A stretch of 64,000 nucleotides of DNA from Metapseudomonas otitidis. GTDB taxonomy: Bacteria; Pseudomonadota; Gammaproteobacteria; Pseudomonadales; Pseudomonadaceae. Made by a program: the position numbers and the translations under genes. The stretch is taken from positions 1-64,000 of the forward strand of contig NZ_FOJP01000020.1 in NCBI RefSeq assembly GCF_900111835.1. Direction: 5' to 3'. The notes beneath the pieces are model-generated. The model saw only the letters and a program-made list of their open reading frames with translations, ran no database searches and was not told the DNA's origin. Positions 26,216 to 35,834 of the stretch are shown in pieces; position 1 is the first letter of the stretch, and each line of letters begins with the position of its first letter.

Positions 26216-26503
26216 CTACCGGTGTTGCGGTTCGGTGTAGCGGTAGAGCCGGCAGAAGTCCTCGTGCACCTGGGGATCGGGGCGCTTCTGCACCCGCACG
26301 CCGGCTGCTGGGTAGCGCCCCAGCAGCACCTTCGGGCGCACCGGGCGCGGGTAGAAGCCGCCGCCGCAGTTGGGGCAGACGTTGTGCAGCCGCTCGACGC
26401 AGTCGGCGCAGAAGGTGCATTCGAAGGAGCAGATGCGTGCTTCGGTGCTGGCGGGCGGCAGGGCGCGGGCGCAGGCTTCGCAGGTGGGGCGCAGCTCGAG
26501 CAT
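26216..26503 (-). CDS. DUF1272 cysteine-rich small protein
   Basis: 95 residues starting [17 protein letters not shown], with three Cys pairs or clusters ([19 protein letters not shown]), a probable zinc-binding fold of the DUF1272 family. Function unknown. A good AGGAGA precedes the ATG. It follows mscL upstream on the same strand but is separated from it by about 65 bases. Confidence 0.85.
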   Translation of the reverse strand: MLELRPTCEACARALPPASTEARICSFECTFCADCVERLHNVCPNCGGGFYPRPVRPKVLLGRYPAAGVRVQKRPDPQVHEDFCRLYRYTEPQHR

Positions 26504-26661
26504 CGGGGGCTCTCCTGGGGGCGACCGCTCATCCTAGTGCGCCCGCCAGGCGGCGCCCAGTCACGAGCGTTCACTGTAACGCCGGTGAAACAGGTGGCTG
26601 TCCGGTCGCCCAGGCTGGTCTAGCCTCTAGCTGCTGCTTCGGTCTTGCAAGGAGCCTTGCC

Positions 26662-26910
26662 ATGCCTCTCGAACACCACGCCCTGGAACGCGAATTCCCT
26701 GATGATCACGCCACGATGCACGAACTTCTCCAGCACAACGTGCACTTTGCCCGCCTGGCCGCCGAGTACCACCACCTCGACACGCGCATCTATGAAGTGG
26801 AGGACGGCCGGCATGCCCTGGATGACCTGCAACTGCACAGCCTGAAGATGAAGCGGGTTGCCCTGAAGGACGAGATCGCCCAGCTGCTCAGGGCCCATCA
26901 GGGCGGTTGA
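26662..26910 (+). CDS. YdcH/DUF465-family small helical protein
   Basis: 82 residues, mostly charged helix: HALEREFPDDHATMHELL near the start and DLQLHSLKMKRVALKDEIAQ near the end are DUF465 hallmarks. Function unknown; members are small cytoplasmic helical hairpins. AAGGAGCC precedes the ATG at 26662. Confidence 0.85.
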   Translation: MPLEHHALEREFPDDHATMHELLQHNVHFARLAAEYHHLDTRIYEVEDGRHALDDLQLHSLKMKRVALKDEIAQLLRAHQGG

Positions 26911-26977
26911 CCGGCGTCAACGCGGTGCCCGGGGCGGCTGGCTAGGCTGGCCGCCTTTCCCCTTCGGAGCACTCGCC

Positions 26978-27250
26978 ATGACGGCCTACGACACCCTTCC
27001 GAGCGCCACCCCCGAATCCGACCGCAAGGCCCAATACGAGGCGCGCCGAGCCGAGGAACGACGTGATCGCCTGCGCCAGCAGCTGGACCTGCTGGACAAG
27101 CGCATCGCCCGCGTCCAGGCCGGCACCGAGCCGCTGGACGGCTCCAGCCTGCAGGCCCTGCAGATGCGCCGCGAAGGCCTGGCCCAGGACCTGGCCCGCC
27201 TGCCACGCAAGGAAGGCTGCTGCGGCTGCGGGCGCGCCTGCAAGGGGTGA
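26978..27250 (+). CDS. Small charged protein with a C-terminal cysteine cluster
   Basis: 90 residues. The middle is a charged coiled-coil-like helix (EERRDRLRQQLDLLDKRIAR), and the protein ends EGCCGCGRACKG, four cysteines in nine residues. I do not recognise a named family. It lies 67 bases after the DUF465 gene and 42 bases before radA on the same strand, so it may share their transcript. Confidence 0.7.
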   Translation: MTAYDTLPSATPESDRKAQYEARRAEERRDRLRQQLDLLDKRIARVQAGTEPLDGSSLQALQMRREGLAQDLARLPRKEGCCGCGRACKG

Positions 27251-27292
27251 TCCGCTATCATGCGGGCTTCGTTTTTCTGACGGAGTCCGCTG

Positions 27293-28660
27293 ATGGCCAA
27301 GGCCAAGCGCATGTACGGCTGCACCGAGTGCGGCTCGACCTTCCCCAAATGGGCTGGCCAGTGTGCCGATTGCGGGGCCTGGAACACCCTGGTGGAAACC
27401 GTGGTGGAAGGGGCTGCCGCCTCGTCCTCCAGCGGGCGCGCCGGCTGGGCCGGCGGCCAGGCGCAGATCAAGACCCTGGCCGAGGTCAGCGTCGAGGAGA
27501 TGCCGCGCTTCTCCACCGCTTCGGCCGAACTGGACCGGGTGCTCGGTGGCGGTCTGGTCGACGGTTCGGTGGTGCTGATCGGCGGTGACCCCGGCATCGG
27601 CAAGTCCACCATCCTCCTGCAGACCCTCTGCAACATCGCCACCCGCTTCCCCGCGCTCTACGTCACCGGTGAGGAATCCCAGCAGCAGGTCGCCATGCGC
27701 GCCCGTCGCCTCGGGCTGCCCGAGGACAAGCTCAAGGTGATGACCGAGACCTGCATCGAAAGCATCATCGCCACCGCGCGGGTGGAGAAGCCCAAGGTGA
27801 TGGTGATCGACTCCATCCAGACCATCTTCACCGAGCAGTTGCAGTCCGCTCCCGGCGGCGTGGCCCAGGTGCGCGAGAGCGCCGCGCTGCTGGTGCGCTA
27901 CGCCAAGCAGAGCGGCACGGCGATCTTCCTGGTCGGCCACGTGACCAAGGAGGGCGCCCTGGCAGGCCCCCGCGTGCTGGAGCACATGGTCGACACGGTG
28001 CTGTATTTCGAGGGCGAGTCCGACGGCCGACTGCGCCTGCTGAGGGCGGTGAAGAACCGCTTCGGCGCGGTGAACGAGCTGGGCGTGTTCGGCATGACCG
28101 ATCGCGGCCTGAAGGAGGTTTCCAACCCCTCGGCGATCTTCCTCACCCGCGCCCAGGAAGCCGTGCCCGGCAGCGTGGTGATGGCCACCTGGGAAGGCTC
28201 GCGACCGATGCTGGTGGAGGTGCAGGCACTGGTGGACACCAGCCACCTGGCCAACCCGCGCCGGGTCACCCTGGGCCTGGACCCGAACCGCCTGGCGATG
28301 CTGCTGGCAGTGCTGCACCGCCACGGCGGCATCCCCACCCATGACCAGGATGTGTTCCTCAACGTGGTGGGCGGGGTGAAGGTGCTGGAGACGGCCTCCG
28401 ACCTGGCGCTGATCGCCGCCATCATGTCGAGCCTGCGCAACCGGCCGCTGGAGCATGACCTGCTGGTGTTCGGCGAGGTGGGCCTGTCTGGCGAGGTGCG
28501 CCCGGTGCCCAGTGGGCAGGAGCGTCTGAAGGAGGCGGGCAAGCATGGCTTCAAGCGGGCCATCGTGCCCAAGGGGAACGCCCCGAAGGAGGCGCCCCCC
28601 GGCTTGCGGGTCATCGCGGTGACGCGCCTGGAGCAGGCGCTCGACGCGCTGTTCGAGTAG
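27293..28660 (+). CDS. radA: DNA repair protein RadA/Sms
   Basis: 455 residues, family length. A C4 zinc finger (C10, C13, C24, C27), Walker A GGDPGIGKST (about 98-107), the RadA-specific KNRFG motif (about 254-258) and a C-terminal Lon-protease-like domain. It processes branched intermediates in homologous recombination and DNA repair in the cytoplasm. CGGAG precedes the ATG. It converges on mapZ with only three bases between stops, as I recall for PA4609-PA4608. Confidence 0.98.
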   Translation: MAKAKRMYGCTECGSTFPKWAGQCADCGAWNTLVETVVEGAAASSSSGRAGWAGGQAQIKTLAEVSVEEMPRFSTASAELDRVLGGGLVDGSVVLIGGDPGIGKSTILLQTLCNIATRFPALYVTGEESQQQVAMRARRLGLPEDKLKVMTETCIESIIATARVEKPKVMVIDSIQTIFTEQLQSAPGGVAQVRESAALLVRYAKQSGTAIFLVGHVTKEGALAGPRVLEHMVDTVLYFEGESDGRLRLLRAVKNRFGAVNELGVFGMTDRGLKEVSNPSAIFLTRAQEAVPGSVVMATWEGSRPMLVEVQALVDTSHLANPRRVTLGLDPNRLAMLLAVLHRHGGIPTHDQDVFLNVVGGVKVLETASDLALIAAIMSSLRNRPLEHDLLVFGEVGLSGEVRPVPSGQERLKEAGKHGFKRAIVPKGNAPKEAPPGLRVIAVTRLEQALDALFE

Positions 28661-28663
28661 CGG

Positions 28664-29032
28664 TCAGGCGTCCACGAGGGCGGCCAGGTCGCGCTCCAGC
28701 AGCGTCTCGTCGCCCAGGTTCAGCTCCATCAGCCGGCGCAGGTGGGCGATGGAGTCCAGGTCGATGTGCTGGCAGACGAAGCCCAGCTGGTCGTCCTGGA
28801 TCCGGGTGAGGACCACGTCCATGCGCACCAGGGCATCCCGGGACAGGTGGATGACCGCCTGGAAGGGCTGGTCCCCGTCCCCGTTCCAATTATTCGGGCG
28901 GCTCAGCAGCAGGCCTTTCAGGGAGATGTCCTGCAGCTCGGCCTGCCATTGGCGCTCGCCCTGGATCAGTTCGGTCACGGCGTCGAACGCGACCCGGTGG
29001 AAGCGCCGTCGTTCGTGTTCTTTCTGGCTCAT
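28664..29032 (-). CDS. mapZ: PilZ-domain c-di-GMP effector MapZ
   Basis: 122 residues, a stand-alone PilZ domain. The c-di-GMP ligands RRRFHR (residues about 8-13) and DISLKG (about 35-40) are intact. The sequence ([19 protein letters not shown]) and the place beside radA match P. aeruginosa PA4608/MapZ, which on binding c-di-GMP inhibits the chemoreceptor methyltransferase CheR1 and so alters flagellar switching. The name rests on similarity and synteny. Confidence 0.87.
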   Translation of the reverse strand: MSQKEHERRRFHRVAFDAVTELIQGERQWQAELQDISLKGLLLSRPNNWNGDGDQPFQAVIHLSRDALVRMDVVLTRIQDDQLGFVCQHIDLDSIAHLRRLMELNLGDETLLERDLAALVDA

Positions 29033-29087
29033 CGCTCAAGACTCCTGGGCAGTTTGGATCACTATAGACAAGGGCTAGATTACCCGC

Positions 29088-31268
29088 TCATCCCCGGCGA
29101 CGACGCCAGGCCAGCAGCAGGCCGCCGGCCACCAGCAGTGCGCCGAGGCCATAGGCGGCATGGCGTCGGGACGGCGCCAGGGCGGTGATGGCGCTCCAGC
29201 GCTCTTCCCATTGGCGGGGTTTGGCCCGCTCGAAATCCGGATCTTCACACGTCTTGCCGAAGTTGCCGGCCCACTCCACGAACGGACCGTTCTCCACGTA
29301 GCGGCGGTAAATGCGCCGGGCGCTGTCCAGATCGCGGTACTCCAGCCACCCGCTGGCCTGACACAGTGCAGCGGCGAAGGCCTGGCTGGTGTGCGGCAGC
29401 CGGTCGGCGGCGCGTTCGGCCAGGTCCGCCGCCACCCAGCGGTAGTGGAAGCGGCGGTTGGGCTCGGCCAGCGCACTGTTCTGGCGCCTGGCCTCGTCTT
29501 CGCTCAGCCAGCCGGCCGGGGCCTGTCGTTCCACCTGGAGCTGGTAGTAGTTGCCTTCGTAGACCTTGAAGTCCGGTGACATCTCGTAGCCCAGCAGCTC
29601 CATGCCGCGCCAGCGTGCCAGGACGGCGGCTGTGTAGTAGGCCTCGGCCTGGCCGATGTCGGTCCAGCGGTTCTCCGCCTCCCGGCGTGCCCGGGCGTAC
29701 TCGCGGGCGGTGGTGCGCAGCTCCTCGGTGGCGAAGTAGGCCGGTGCCTCGTCGTAGCGTCCTTCGCGCATCAGGCGACGGCCCAGCAGCTCCCGCAGCA
29801 GGGTGGCAATCGGGCGAGGCAGGTAGGCGTCGCCTTGGGCTTGGTCCTGCGGATTGGGCGCTGGCACCTTGGCGTCGACGAAGCCCTTCAGCTCATCTGC
29901 GGTGAGCACCCGCTCGGCGAGGGTGGCGGTGTCCTCCCAATAGATCTCGCCGCTGCGGTAGAGCATGTCCAAGGCGTCCAGGTAGTCGCCGCGCTTAAGC
30001 GCGAGGACGGCGCGTTCGCCGTCGACCCGGCAGTGGGGCTTCACCGTTTCCAGGTAGCCGTCGTCGTCGCGCCGGTAGGCCCAGCTCTCGTCCTCGGGGA
30101 AGGCCTGGGAGGCCTTGGCATAGGCCTGGGTGGCCGTAGTGATGTCGCCGTCGTGCAGTGCCACCTTGGCGCGGATCCACCAGGCGAGGCCCGAGTCGCC
30201 GGCCTTTTCCAGTAGGCGCCGGGCGGTGTCGTACTGGCCGCTCTGGTAGGCCAGGGTGGCAAGGCGGTCGGCATTGGGCAGGGCCGGTTCGTCCAGCGAC
30301 AGCAACAGTTGGACGAGGGGCTTCTCGGCCTCGGTCTGGCCCTCGTAGTCCCAGCCGATTCGGGTCAGCAGGCGGATGGTCAGCAACTGCTGGACCTCCG
30401 GAACCTGCAGCAGCGGGCGCAACTGATCCACCGGCATCTGCGCCAGTTCGCTGGAGAGGAACTTGAGGGAGCTGATGCCGACGCTGGAGTTCAGCGCCGC
30501 CTGGTTGGAATAGAAGCGGATGGCCTGGCCCCAGTCGCCGGCGTCCTTGGCCACGCGGGCCTCTTCCCCGAGGCTGGCGGCGGCCAGTTCCAGCGGGTCG
30601 GGGAAACCGTCCAGGACCAGTTGGCGGGTCAGCTGGAAGGCTTCGCGGGCGGCCTGGGCGTGGGCCTGCCGGCGCTGCTCGGCCTCGGCCTCGGTGGTCA
30701 CGTCGTCGGAAGCGGGCAGATTGCGGCTCATTTCCGCCTGTGCGCGCCCCAGGGAATAGGCCGCCCAGGTGCTGCGGGCCCGGCGTTGGTCGGCGGGCAG
30801 GGCGAGCAGGCGGCGGAAGTAGCCGCTGGCCTCTTCCCCGTCACGGCGGAAGGCTACGGCGCCGGCGATGTAGAGACGCTGCTCTTCGGGCAGGTCGCCG
30901 GCCTGGGCTTCCACCTGGGCGGGGTCATCCAGGGCACGCAGCTGCTCGACGCGCTGGGCGACGTCGCGTCCCAGTTCGTCCCGCTCCACCCACTCCCGCT
31001 GGCGCACGTAGTTCTCGTTGTCCGCCTCCCAATAGATCACCAGGGTGGCCTGGCTCACCGGCTTGAGCCCGGCGATGGGCGGGGCCAGGTGGGTGGCTTC
31101 GAAGACGAAGTTGTTCTCCGGCATCTCGGCCAGGGTGCGGGCGCGGTTGTCCAGCAGGGTCAGGCTGAAGTCGGGCCCGCAGGCCAGGGCCTGGTTGGCC
31201 AGCGGCAGGGCCAGGGCCAGGGCGATGGCCAGGGCCAGGCGGGCGAGGGGCCGATCAGGGTTGTGCAT
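29088..31268 (-). CDS. Large secreted/periplasmic TPR-like protein with C-terminal anchor
   Basis: 726 residues. An N-terminal signal peptide (ALAIALALALPLANQALA) is followed by CGPDFSLTLLDNR. The body is helical with repeats resembling tetratricopeptide units (for example LATLAYQSGQYDTARRLLEK), and the end is a single hydrophobic helix followed by WRRRRG, the layout of a membrane-anchored periplasmic protein. I do not recognise a characterised homologue. The ATG at 31268 has AGGAGGACTCC before it and overlaps the upstream lipoprotein gene by 14 bases, so the two are co-translated. Confidence 0.75.
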   Translation of the reverse strand: MHNPDRPLARLALAIALALALPLANQALACGPDFSLTLLDNRARTLAEMPENNFVFEATHLAPPIAGLKPVSQATLVIYWEADNENYVRQREWVERDELGRDVAQRVEQLRALDDPAQVEAQAGDLPEEQRLYIAGAVAFRRDGEEASGYFRRLLALPADQRRARSTWAAYSLGRAQAEMSRNLPASDDVTTEAEAEQRRQAHAQAAREAFQLTRQLVLDGFPDPLELAAASLGEEARVAKDAGDWGQAIRFYSNQAALNSSVGISSLKFLSSELAQMPVDQLRPLLQVPEVQQLLTIRLLTRIGWDYEGQTEAEKPLVQLLLSLDEPALPNADRLATLAYQSGQYDTARRLLEKAGDSGLAWWIRAKVALHDGDITTATQAYAKASQAFPEDESWAYRRDDDGYLETVKPHCRVDGERAVLALKRGDYLDALDMLYRSGEIYWEDTATLAERVLTADELKGFVDAKVPAPNPQDQAQGDAYLPRPIATLLRELLGRRLMREGRYDEAPAYFATEELRTTAREYARARREAENRWTDIGQAEAYYTAAVLARWRGMELLGYEMSPDFKVYEGNYYQLQVERQAPAGWLSEDEARRQNSALAEPNRRFHYRWVAADLAERAADRLPHTSQAFAAALCQASGWLEYRDLDSARRIYRRYVENGPFVEWAGNFGKTCEDPDFERAKPRQWEERWSAITALAPSRRHAAYGLGALLVAGGLLLAWRRRRG

Positions 31269-32469
31269 GGAGTCCTCCTTGAGCAGGTGCATGGCAGCGG
31301 GCCCAGCCCAGCGCTCGGCGCTGGCCCGCTTGCAGGTAGAGGGTGGGGCCGGCCTCGCGCTCCAGGCGCAGGCCGGCGTCGTCCGTGACGAGGCGATAGC
31401 CCGGCAGGGCGTCATGGGCGAAGCAGTCATGGGCGGCCAGCTGCAGGCGAGCGGGCAACGCTGCCGGGGCATTGCCGAGGTTGGCCAGGGTCAGTTCGTT
31501 GAGCTGGGGGTCGTTGTCCGGGCGTCGCACGTCCAGGCGCAGGTCGGCCGCCAGTGCTTCGCCCCGGGCCACCGCCATCAGCGTCGCCAGCGGCCAGGCG
31601 CGGCGATCCCCGGGCAGGGGCAGGCGGAACCAGATCAGGCCCGACAGGTGTGCGGGCGGGTCGCGGCGCAACTGGGCGACGAGCCCGGCGACGCGTTGGG
31701 GATCGGCCATCCATTCCTGGCGCGCCCCGGCGATGGGCAGCGGTGCTTCGCTCTCCACCTGAACGCCGTCGTCGGAGCGGATCAGGCCGGCGCCGTAGGC
31801 GGGCAGGGCGAGGAGGAAGGGCGTGGGGCTGACGGCATCCCAGCGGCGCGCCCATTCCAGGGCCTGGCGCTCGTCGAACAGGCCCTTCTCCGGCGCGCTG
31901 ACACCGTGCACCTGGAGGACACTGCCGTCGACCTGGGCGAGCACGTCCGGCAGGCGGGGGCTCGACAGCCAGGCGGGCAGGGCGGTGATGCCGAGCTGCA
32001 TGCCGGTGGGCAGGCTGGCGCGCAACTCGCCGAGGAAGCGGGCGTAGTCCGCCAGGCGCGCGCTGGCGCAGTCGTGGTCGATCTCCACGGCGACCGGGGT
32101 GAGCCCGGTGCGTTGCCAGTCCGCCAGCAGTCTGCCGATCTCGTCCCGTGCGCGCTGGCTGTCCAGCTGCGGCAACTGGCCGTCCAGGCGCACCACGGCG
32201 ACCCAGGGGCGGCCGTCCTGGCGCAGCAGGTCGGTGTCGATGCGGGCCCGCGACCAGCCGGCACCCGGGTGGGCCTGGAGGGCCAGTACGCGCAGGGTGG
32301 AGAAGGTGGCGTTGCTGGCGCGCAGGGCCTCGGCGTGGGCCGGGGTCCATTGGCGTTGCCAGACGTAGAGCTGCTGGTCGAGCGGCGGCGAGCGTCCGTC
32401 CCGGCAGGCGGCCAGCATCAGCAAGGCTGCGAAGAGTGCCGCGATCCTGCGGCAGAGGGGGCCGGTCAT
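31255..32469 (-). CDS. DUF3142 lipoprotein
   Basis: 404 residues with a lipoprotein signal peptide (lipobox LAAC, Cys near residue 22). The body fits DUF3142: LYVWQRQWTPAHAEAL near the start, VAVEIDHDCASARLADY (an acidic barrel-type strand end) and ITALPAWL. The fold is plausibly a TIM-barrel hydrolase, but activity is unknown. It is transcribed just upstream of, and overlaps, the TPR-like gene, suggesting both act together in the envelope. Confidence 0.8.
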   Translation of the reverse strand: MTGPLCRRIAALFAALLMLAACRDGRSPPLDQQLYVWQRQWTPAHAEALRASNATFSTLRVLALQAHPGAGWSRARIDTDLLRQDGRPWVAVVRLDGQLPQLDSQRARDEIGRLLADWQRTGLTPVAVEIDHDCASARLADYARFLGELRASLPTGMQLGITALPAWLSSPRLPDVLAQVDGSVLQVHGVSAPEKGLFDERQALEWARRWDAVSPTPFLLALPAYGAGLIRSDDGVQVESEAPLPIAGARQEWMADPQRVAGLVAQLRRDPPAHLSGLIWFRLPLPGDRRAWPLATLMAVARGEALAADLRLDVRRPDNDPQLNELTLANLGNAPAALPARLQLAAHDCFAHDALPGYRLVTDDAGLRLEREAGPTLYLQAGQRRALGWARCHAPAQGGLHAQP

Positions 32470-32679
32470 GGACGGTCATCGATGGGGCAGGCGGGCCTGC
32501 TGGCCCGGTCGCGGCGGATTAGACTCCCAATCCCCGGCGCCGGCAAGGGGCGCCCGCCAACCCGTTCACATCCCCGGCGACCGCTCGCCGGATGGTTGGC
32601 CGTTCGGTTTGACAGCCGCTTTCCTGTCACCAAAGCTGCATGAGCTATTCACCTTCTGATTACCTGTGGAGTGCAGCTA

Positions 32680-33186
32680 ATGGACAACCGACTGCTGGTC
32701 AAAGGTCTGATTGCGGGATTGCTCTGTGTTGGCAGCGTGGCGGCTCATGCCGATGCTGCCGGCGGCAACGGATGCGGCTGGGGCAACATGCTCTTCGAAG
32801 GGCAGCGCGGCATGGCCCCCCACTTCCTCGCCACCACCACCAACGGCACCTCGGGCAACGCCACCTTCGGCATGACCTCCGGGACCAACGGGTGCGACAC
32901 CAGCGTCAAGCTGGGCTATGGCGGCCGCTCGATGCTGGCCATGAACGGCATGCTCGACAACATCGCCGAGGACATGGCCCAGGGCCAGGGCGAGGCGCTG
33001 GATGCCTACGCCACCCTGCTGGGCGTGGAGAAGGCCGACCGTGCCCACTTCGCCAAGATCACCCAGGAGAACTTCGCGCAGATCTTCTCCGCCCCCGACG
33101 TGACCGGCGAGCAGGTGCTGGCCAACACCCTCGACGTGATGAGCCGCGACCAGCAGCTGGCGCGCTACGCCAAGCAACCGGCCTGA
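32680..33186 (+). CDS. DUF3015 secreted protein
   Basis: 168 residues with a signal peptide (LIAGLLCVGSVAAHADA) and the family core NGCGWGNMLFEGQRG plus GCDTSVKLGYGGRSML. Function unknown. The ATG at 32680 follows TGGAG; the in-frame GTG at 32671 lies within that site. It occupies the position of PA4607, between mapZ and cstA (from memory). Confidence 0.85.
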   Translation: MDNRLLVKGLIAGLLCVGSVAAHADAAGGNGCGWGNMLFEGQRGMAPHFLATTTNGTSGNATFGMTSGTNGCDTSVKLGYGGRSMLAMNGMLDNIAEDMAQGQGEALDAYATLLGVEKADRAHFAKITQENFAQIFSAPDVTGEQVLANTLDVMSRDQQLARYAKQPA

Positions 33187-33204
33187 TCGGCAGGAGCAAC
33201 GAAG

Positions 33205-33228
33205 AAGCCGGGCGATGCCCGGCTTTTT
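33205..33228 (+). terminator. Intrinsic terminator after the DUF3015 gene
   Basis: AGCCGGGC (33206-33213), loop GAT, GCCCGGCT (33217-33224), then TTTTC. It is 19 bases after the stop codon. Confidence 0.85.
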
Positions 33229-33374
33229 CATGCCTGCGGGATATGTGAGGGGGCATGCGCAGCGCGCGCCGGCGTGACGGGCAGCGTTTCGGGTGTCCTC
33301 AGACCCTTCCTGCGATTTTCTGCGTGAGGAAGGAAATTCATCGAAGGTGTCTTCCGGCGCGGTTGTCGGAAGGC

Positions 33375-33394
33375 TCTAGACCAATGTCTAGACC
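33375..33394 (+). promoter_or_regulatory. Direct repeat TCTAGACC upstream of cstA
   Basis: TCTAGACC at 33375-33382 and again at 33387-33394, spaced by AATG (period 12 bases), about 65-85 bases before cstA. Such a tandem site near the promoter position suggests a regulator binding as a tandem dimer. The remainder of the 273-base gap shows no gene. Confidence 0.4.
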
Positions 33395-33459
33395 TCAATC
33401 GGGAAGGATGGGGCTAAGCTTGTGCGGCAGCTCGTCTGTCCATCCATTGGGAGTTTCCT

Positions 33460-35526
33460 ATGAACAATAACAACAGCGTCGCGCGCCACCTGCCCTGGGC
33501 AGTGCTGGCCGTCATCGGCGCCAGTGCCTTGGGCGTGGTCGCGTTGCGCCGCGGCGAGGCCATCAACGCCTTGTGGATCGTGGTGGCAGCCGTGGCGCTC
33601 TACCTGATCGCCTACCGCTACTACAGCCTGTTCATCGCCAGCAAGGTGATGCAGCTCGATCCGACCCGCGCCACTCCGGCGCTGATCAACAACGACGGCC
33701 TGGACTACGTCCCGACCAACAAGCACATCCTCTTCGGGCACCACTTCGCCGCCATTGCCGGCGCCGGCCCGCTGGTGGGCCCGGTGCTCGCCGCACAGAT
33801 GGGCTACCTGCCCGGCACGCTCTGGCTGATCGCCGGGGTGGTGCTGGCCGGTGCGGTGCAGGACTTCATGGTCCTGTTCATCTCCACCCGCCGCAACGGC
33901 CGCTCCCTGGGCGAACTGGTGCGCGAGGAAATGGGCCAGGTGCCCGGCACCATCGCGCTGTTCGGCGCCTTCCTGATCATGATCATCATCCTCGCGGTGC
34001 TCTCGCTGATCGTGGTGAAGGCCCTGGCCGAGAGCCCCTGGGGCATGTTCACGGTGATGGCGACCATTCCCATCGCGGTGTTCATGGGCGTGTACATGCG
34101 CTACATCCGGCCGGGCCGCATCGGTGAGATCTCGCTGATCGGCGTGGTCCTGCTGCTGGCCTCCATCTGGCTGGGTGGCCAGGTCGCCGCGGACCCGGTC
34201 TGGGGGCCGGCGTTCACCTTCACCGGGATCCAGATCACCTGGATGCTGATCGGCTATGGCTTCGTCGCCGCCGTGCTGCCGGTGTGGCTGATCCTCGCTC
34301 CGCGCGACTACCTGTCCACCTTCCTCAAGATCGGCACCATCATCGCCCTGGCCATCGGCATCCTGGTGACCATGCCGATGCTGAAGATGCCGGCCCTGAC
34401 CCAGTTCATCGACGGCACCGGCCCGGTGTGGAAGGGCAACCTGTTCCCCTTCCTGTTCATCACCATCGCCTGTGGTGCGGTGTCCGGCTTCCACGCGCTG
34501 ATCAGCTCCGGCACCACGCCCAAGCTGCTGGCCAGCGAGACCCACGCCCGTTACATCGGCTACGGCGGCATGCTGATGGAGTCCTTCGTCGCCATCATGG
34601 CCATGGTCGCCGCCTCGGTGATCGAGCCGGGCGTGTACTTCGCCATGAACAGCCCGCCGGCCGTGGTCGGTACCGACGTCGCTGCCGTGGCGGCCACCGT
34701 CAGCAGCTGGGGCTTCACCATCACCCCCGAGCAGCTGGAAGCCACCGCCCGTGACATCGGCGAGCACACCATCCTGGCCCGTGCCGGTGGTGCGCCGACC
34801 CTGGCCGTGGGCATCGCGCAGATCCTCCACCAGGTGCTGCCGGGCGAGAACACCATGGCGTTCTGGTACCACTTCGCGATCCTCTTCGAGGCGCTGTTCA
34901 TCCTCACCGCCGTGGACGCCGGCACCCGTGCCGGGCGCTTCATGCTGCAGGACCTGCTGGGCAACTTCGTCCCGGCGCTGAAGAAGACCGACTCCTGGTT
35001 CGCCAACGTGCTCGCCACCGCCGGTTGCGTGGCCCTCTGGGGCTGGCTGCTGTACCAGGGCGTGATCGACCCGCTGGGCGGCATCAACACCCTGTGGCCG
35101 CTGTTCGGCATCTCCAACCAGATGCTGGCCGGCATCGCCCTGATGCTGGGCTGCGTGGTGCTGATCAAGATGAAGCGCCAGCGCTACGTGTGGGTGACGC
35201 TGATCCCGGCCACCTGGCTGCTGATCTGCACCACCACCGCTGGCCTGATCAAGCTGCTGGACCCGAACCCCGCCGTCGGCTTCCTGGCCCTGGCCAAGAA
35301 GTACAGCGACGCCGCCGCCGCCGGCCAGGTGCTGGCACCGGCCAAGGACATGGCGCAGATGCAGCACGTCATCTTCAACGCCTACACCAACGCCACCCTG
35401 ACCGTGCTGTTCCTGTTCGTGGTGCTCAGCGTGCTGTTCTATGCCTTCAAGGTCGGCCGTGCCGCCTGGAGCAAGCCCGAGCGCAGCGACAAGGAAACGC
35501 CGTTCCAGCCGATCCCGGACGCCTGA
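33460..35526 (+). CDS. cstA: CstA-family pyruvate/peptide transporter
   Basis: 688 residues with many membrane helices. The CstA core is clear: YVPTNKHILFGHHFAAIAGAG, ISTRRNGRSLGELVREEMG and GFHALISSGTTPKLL. E. coli CstA and BtsT take up pyruvate, and CstA is induced in carbon starvation. It is followed after 13 bases by ybdD, its usual partner gene. The start ATG is preceded by TTGGGAGTTTCCT. Confidence 0.94.
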   Translation: MNNNNSVARHLPWAVLAVIGASALGVVALRRGEAINALWIVVAAVALYLIAYRYYSLFIASKVMQLDPTRATPALINNDGLDYVPTNKHILFGHHFAAIAGAGPLVGPVLAAQMGYLPGTLWLIAGVVLAGAVQDFMVLFISTRRNGRSLGELVREEMGQVPGTIALFGAFLIMIIILAVLSLIVVKALAESPWGMFTVMATIPIAVFMGVYMRYIRPGRIGEISLIGVVLLLASIWLGGQVAADPVWGPAFTFTGIQITWMLIGYGFVAAVLPVWLILAPRDYLSTFLKIGTIIALAIGILVTMPMLKMPALTQFIDGTGPVWKGNLFPFLFITIACGAVSGFHALISSGTTPKLLASETHARYIGYGGMLMESFVAIMAMVAASVIEPGVYFAMNSPPAVVGTDVAAVAATVSSWGFTITPEQLEATARDIGEHTILARAGGAPTLAVGIAQILHQVLPGENTMAFWYHFAILFEALFILTAVDAGTRAGRFMLQDLLGNFVPALKKTDSWFANVLATAGCVALWGWLLYQGVIDPLGGINTLWPLFGISNQMLAGIALMLGCVVLIKMKRQRYVWVTLIPATWLLICTTTAGLIKLLDPNPAVGFLALAKKYSDAAAAGQVLAPAKDMAQMQHVIFNAYTNATLTVLFLFVVLSVLFYAFKVGRAAWSKPERSDKETPFQPIPDA

Positions 35527-35539
35527 GGAGTGAACGCGC

Positions 35540-35743
35540 ATGTTCAATGACCTGAGCCGCATGGGTAAGTACCTCGGGCAGGCCGCCCGGATGCTGGTGG
35601 GCATGCCCGACTACGACACCTACGTCGAGCACATGCGCAACAAGCACCCGGACCAGCCGGTGATGAGCTACGAGGCGTTCTTCCGGGAGCGCCAGGAAGC
35701 CCGTTACGGGGGCGGGAAGGGGCGGCCCATCCGCTGCTGTTGA
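35540..35743 (+). CDS. YbdD/YjiX-family small protein
   Basis: 67 residues; the family signature [20 protein letters not shown] and [16 protein letters not shown] is complete. It is nearly always encoded after cstA or btsT, and its function is unknown, possibly a transporter accessory. TGAGGAGTGAACGCGC precedes the ATG. Confidence 0.9.
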   Translation: MFNDLSRMGKYLGQAARMLVGMPDYDTYVEHMRNKHPDQPVMSYEAFFRERQEARYGGGKGRPIRCC

Positions 35744-35834
35744 AACCTGCTCCGCCAGGCTGCTGTGCTTGGCGAGGCAGATCGAGGTACAACCGCGCCA
35801 CGCTTAGCCGTGGCGCGTGTTTTTGGAGATCGCG

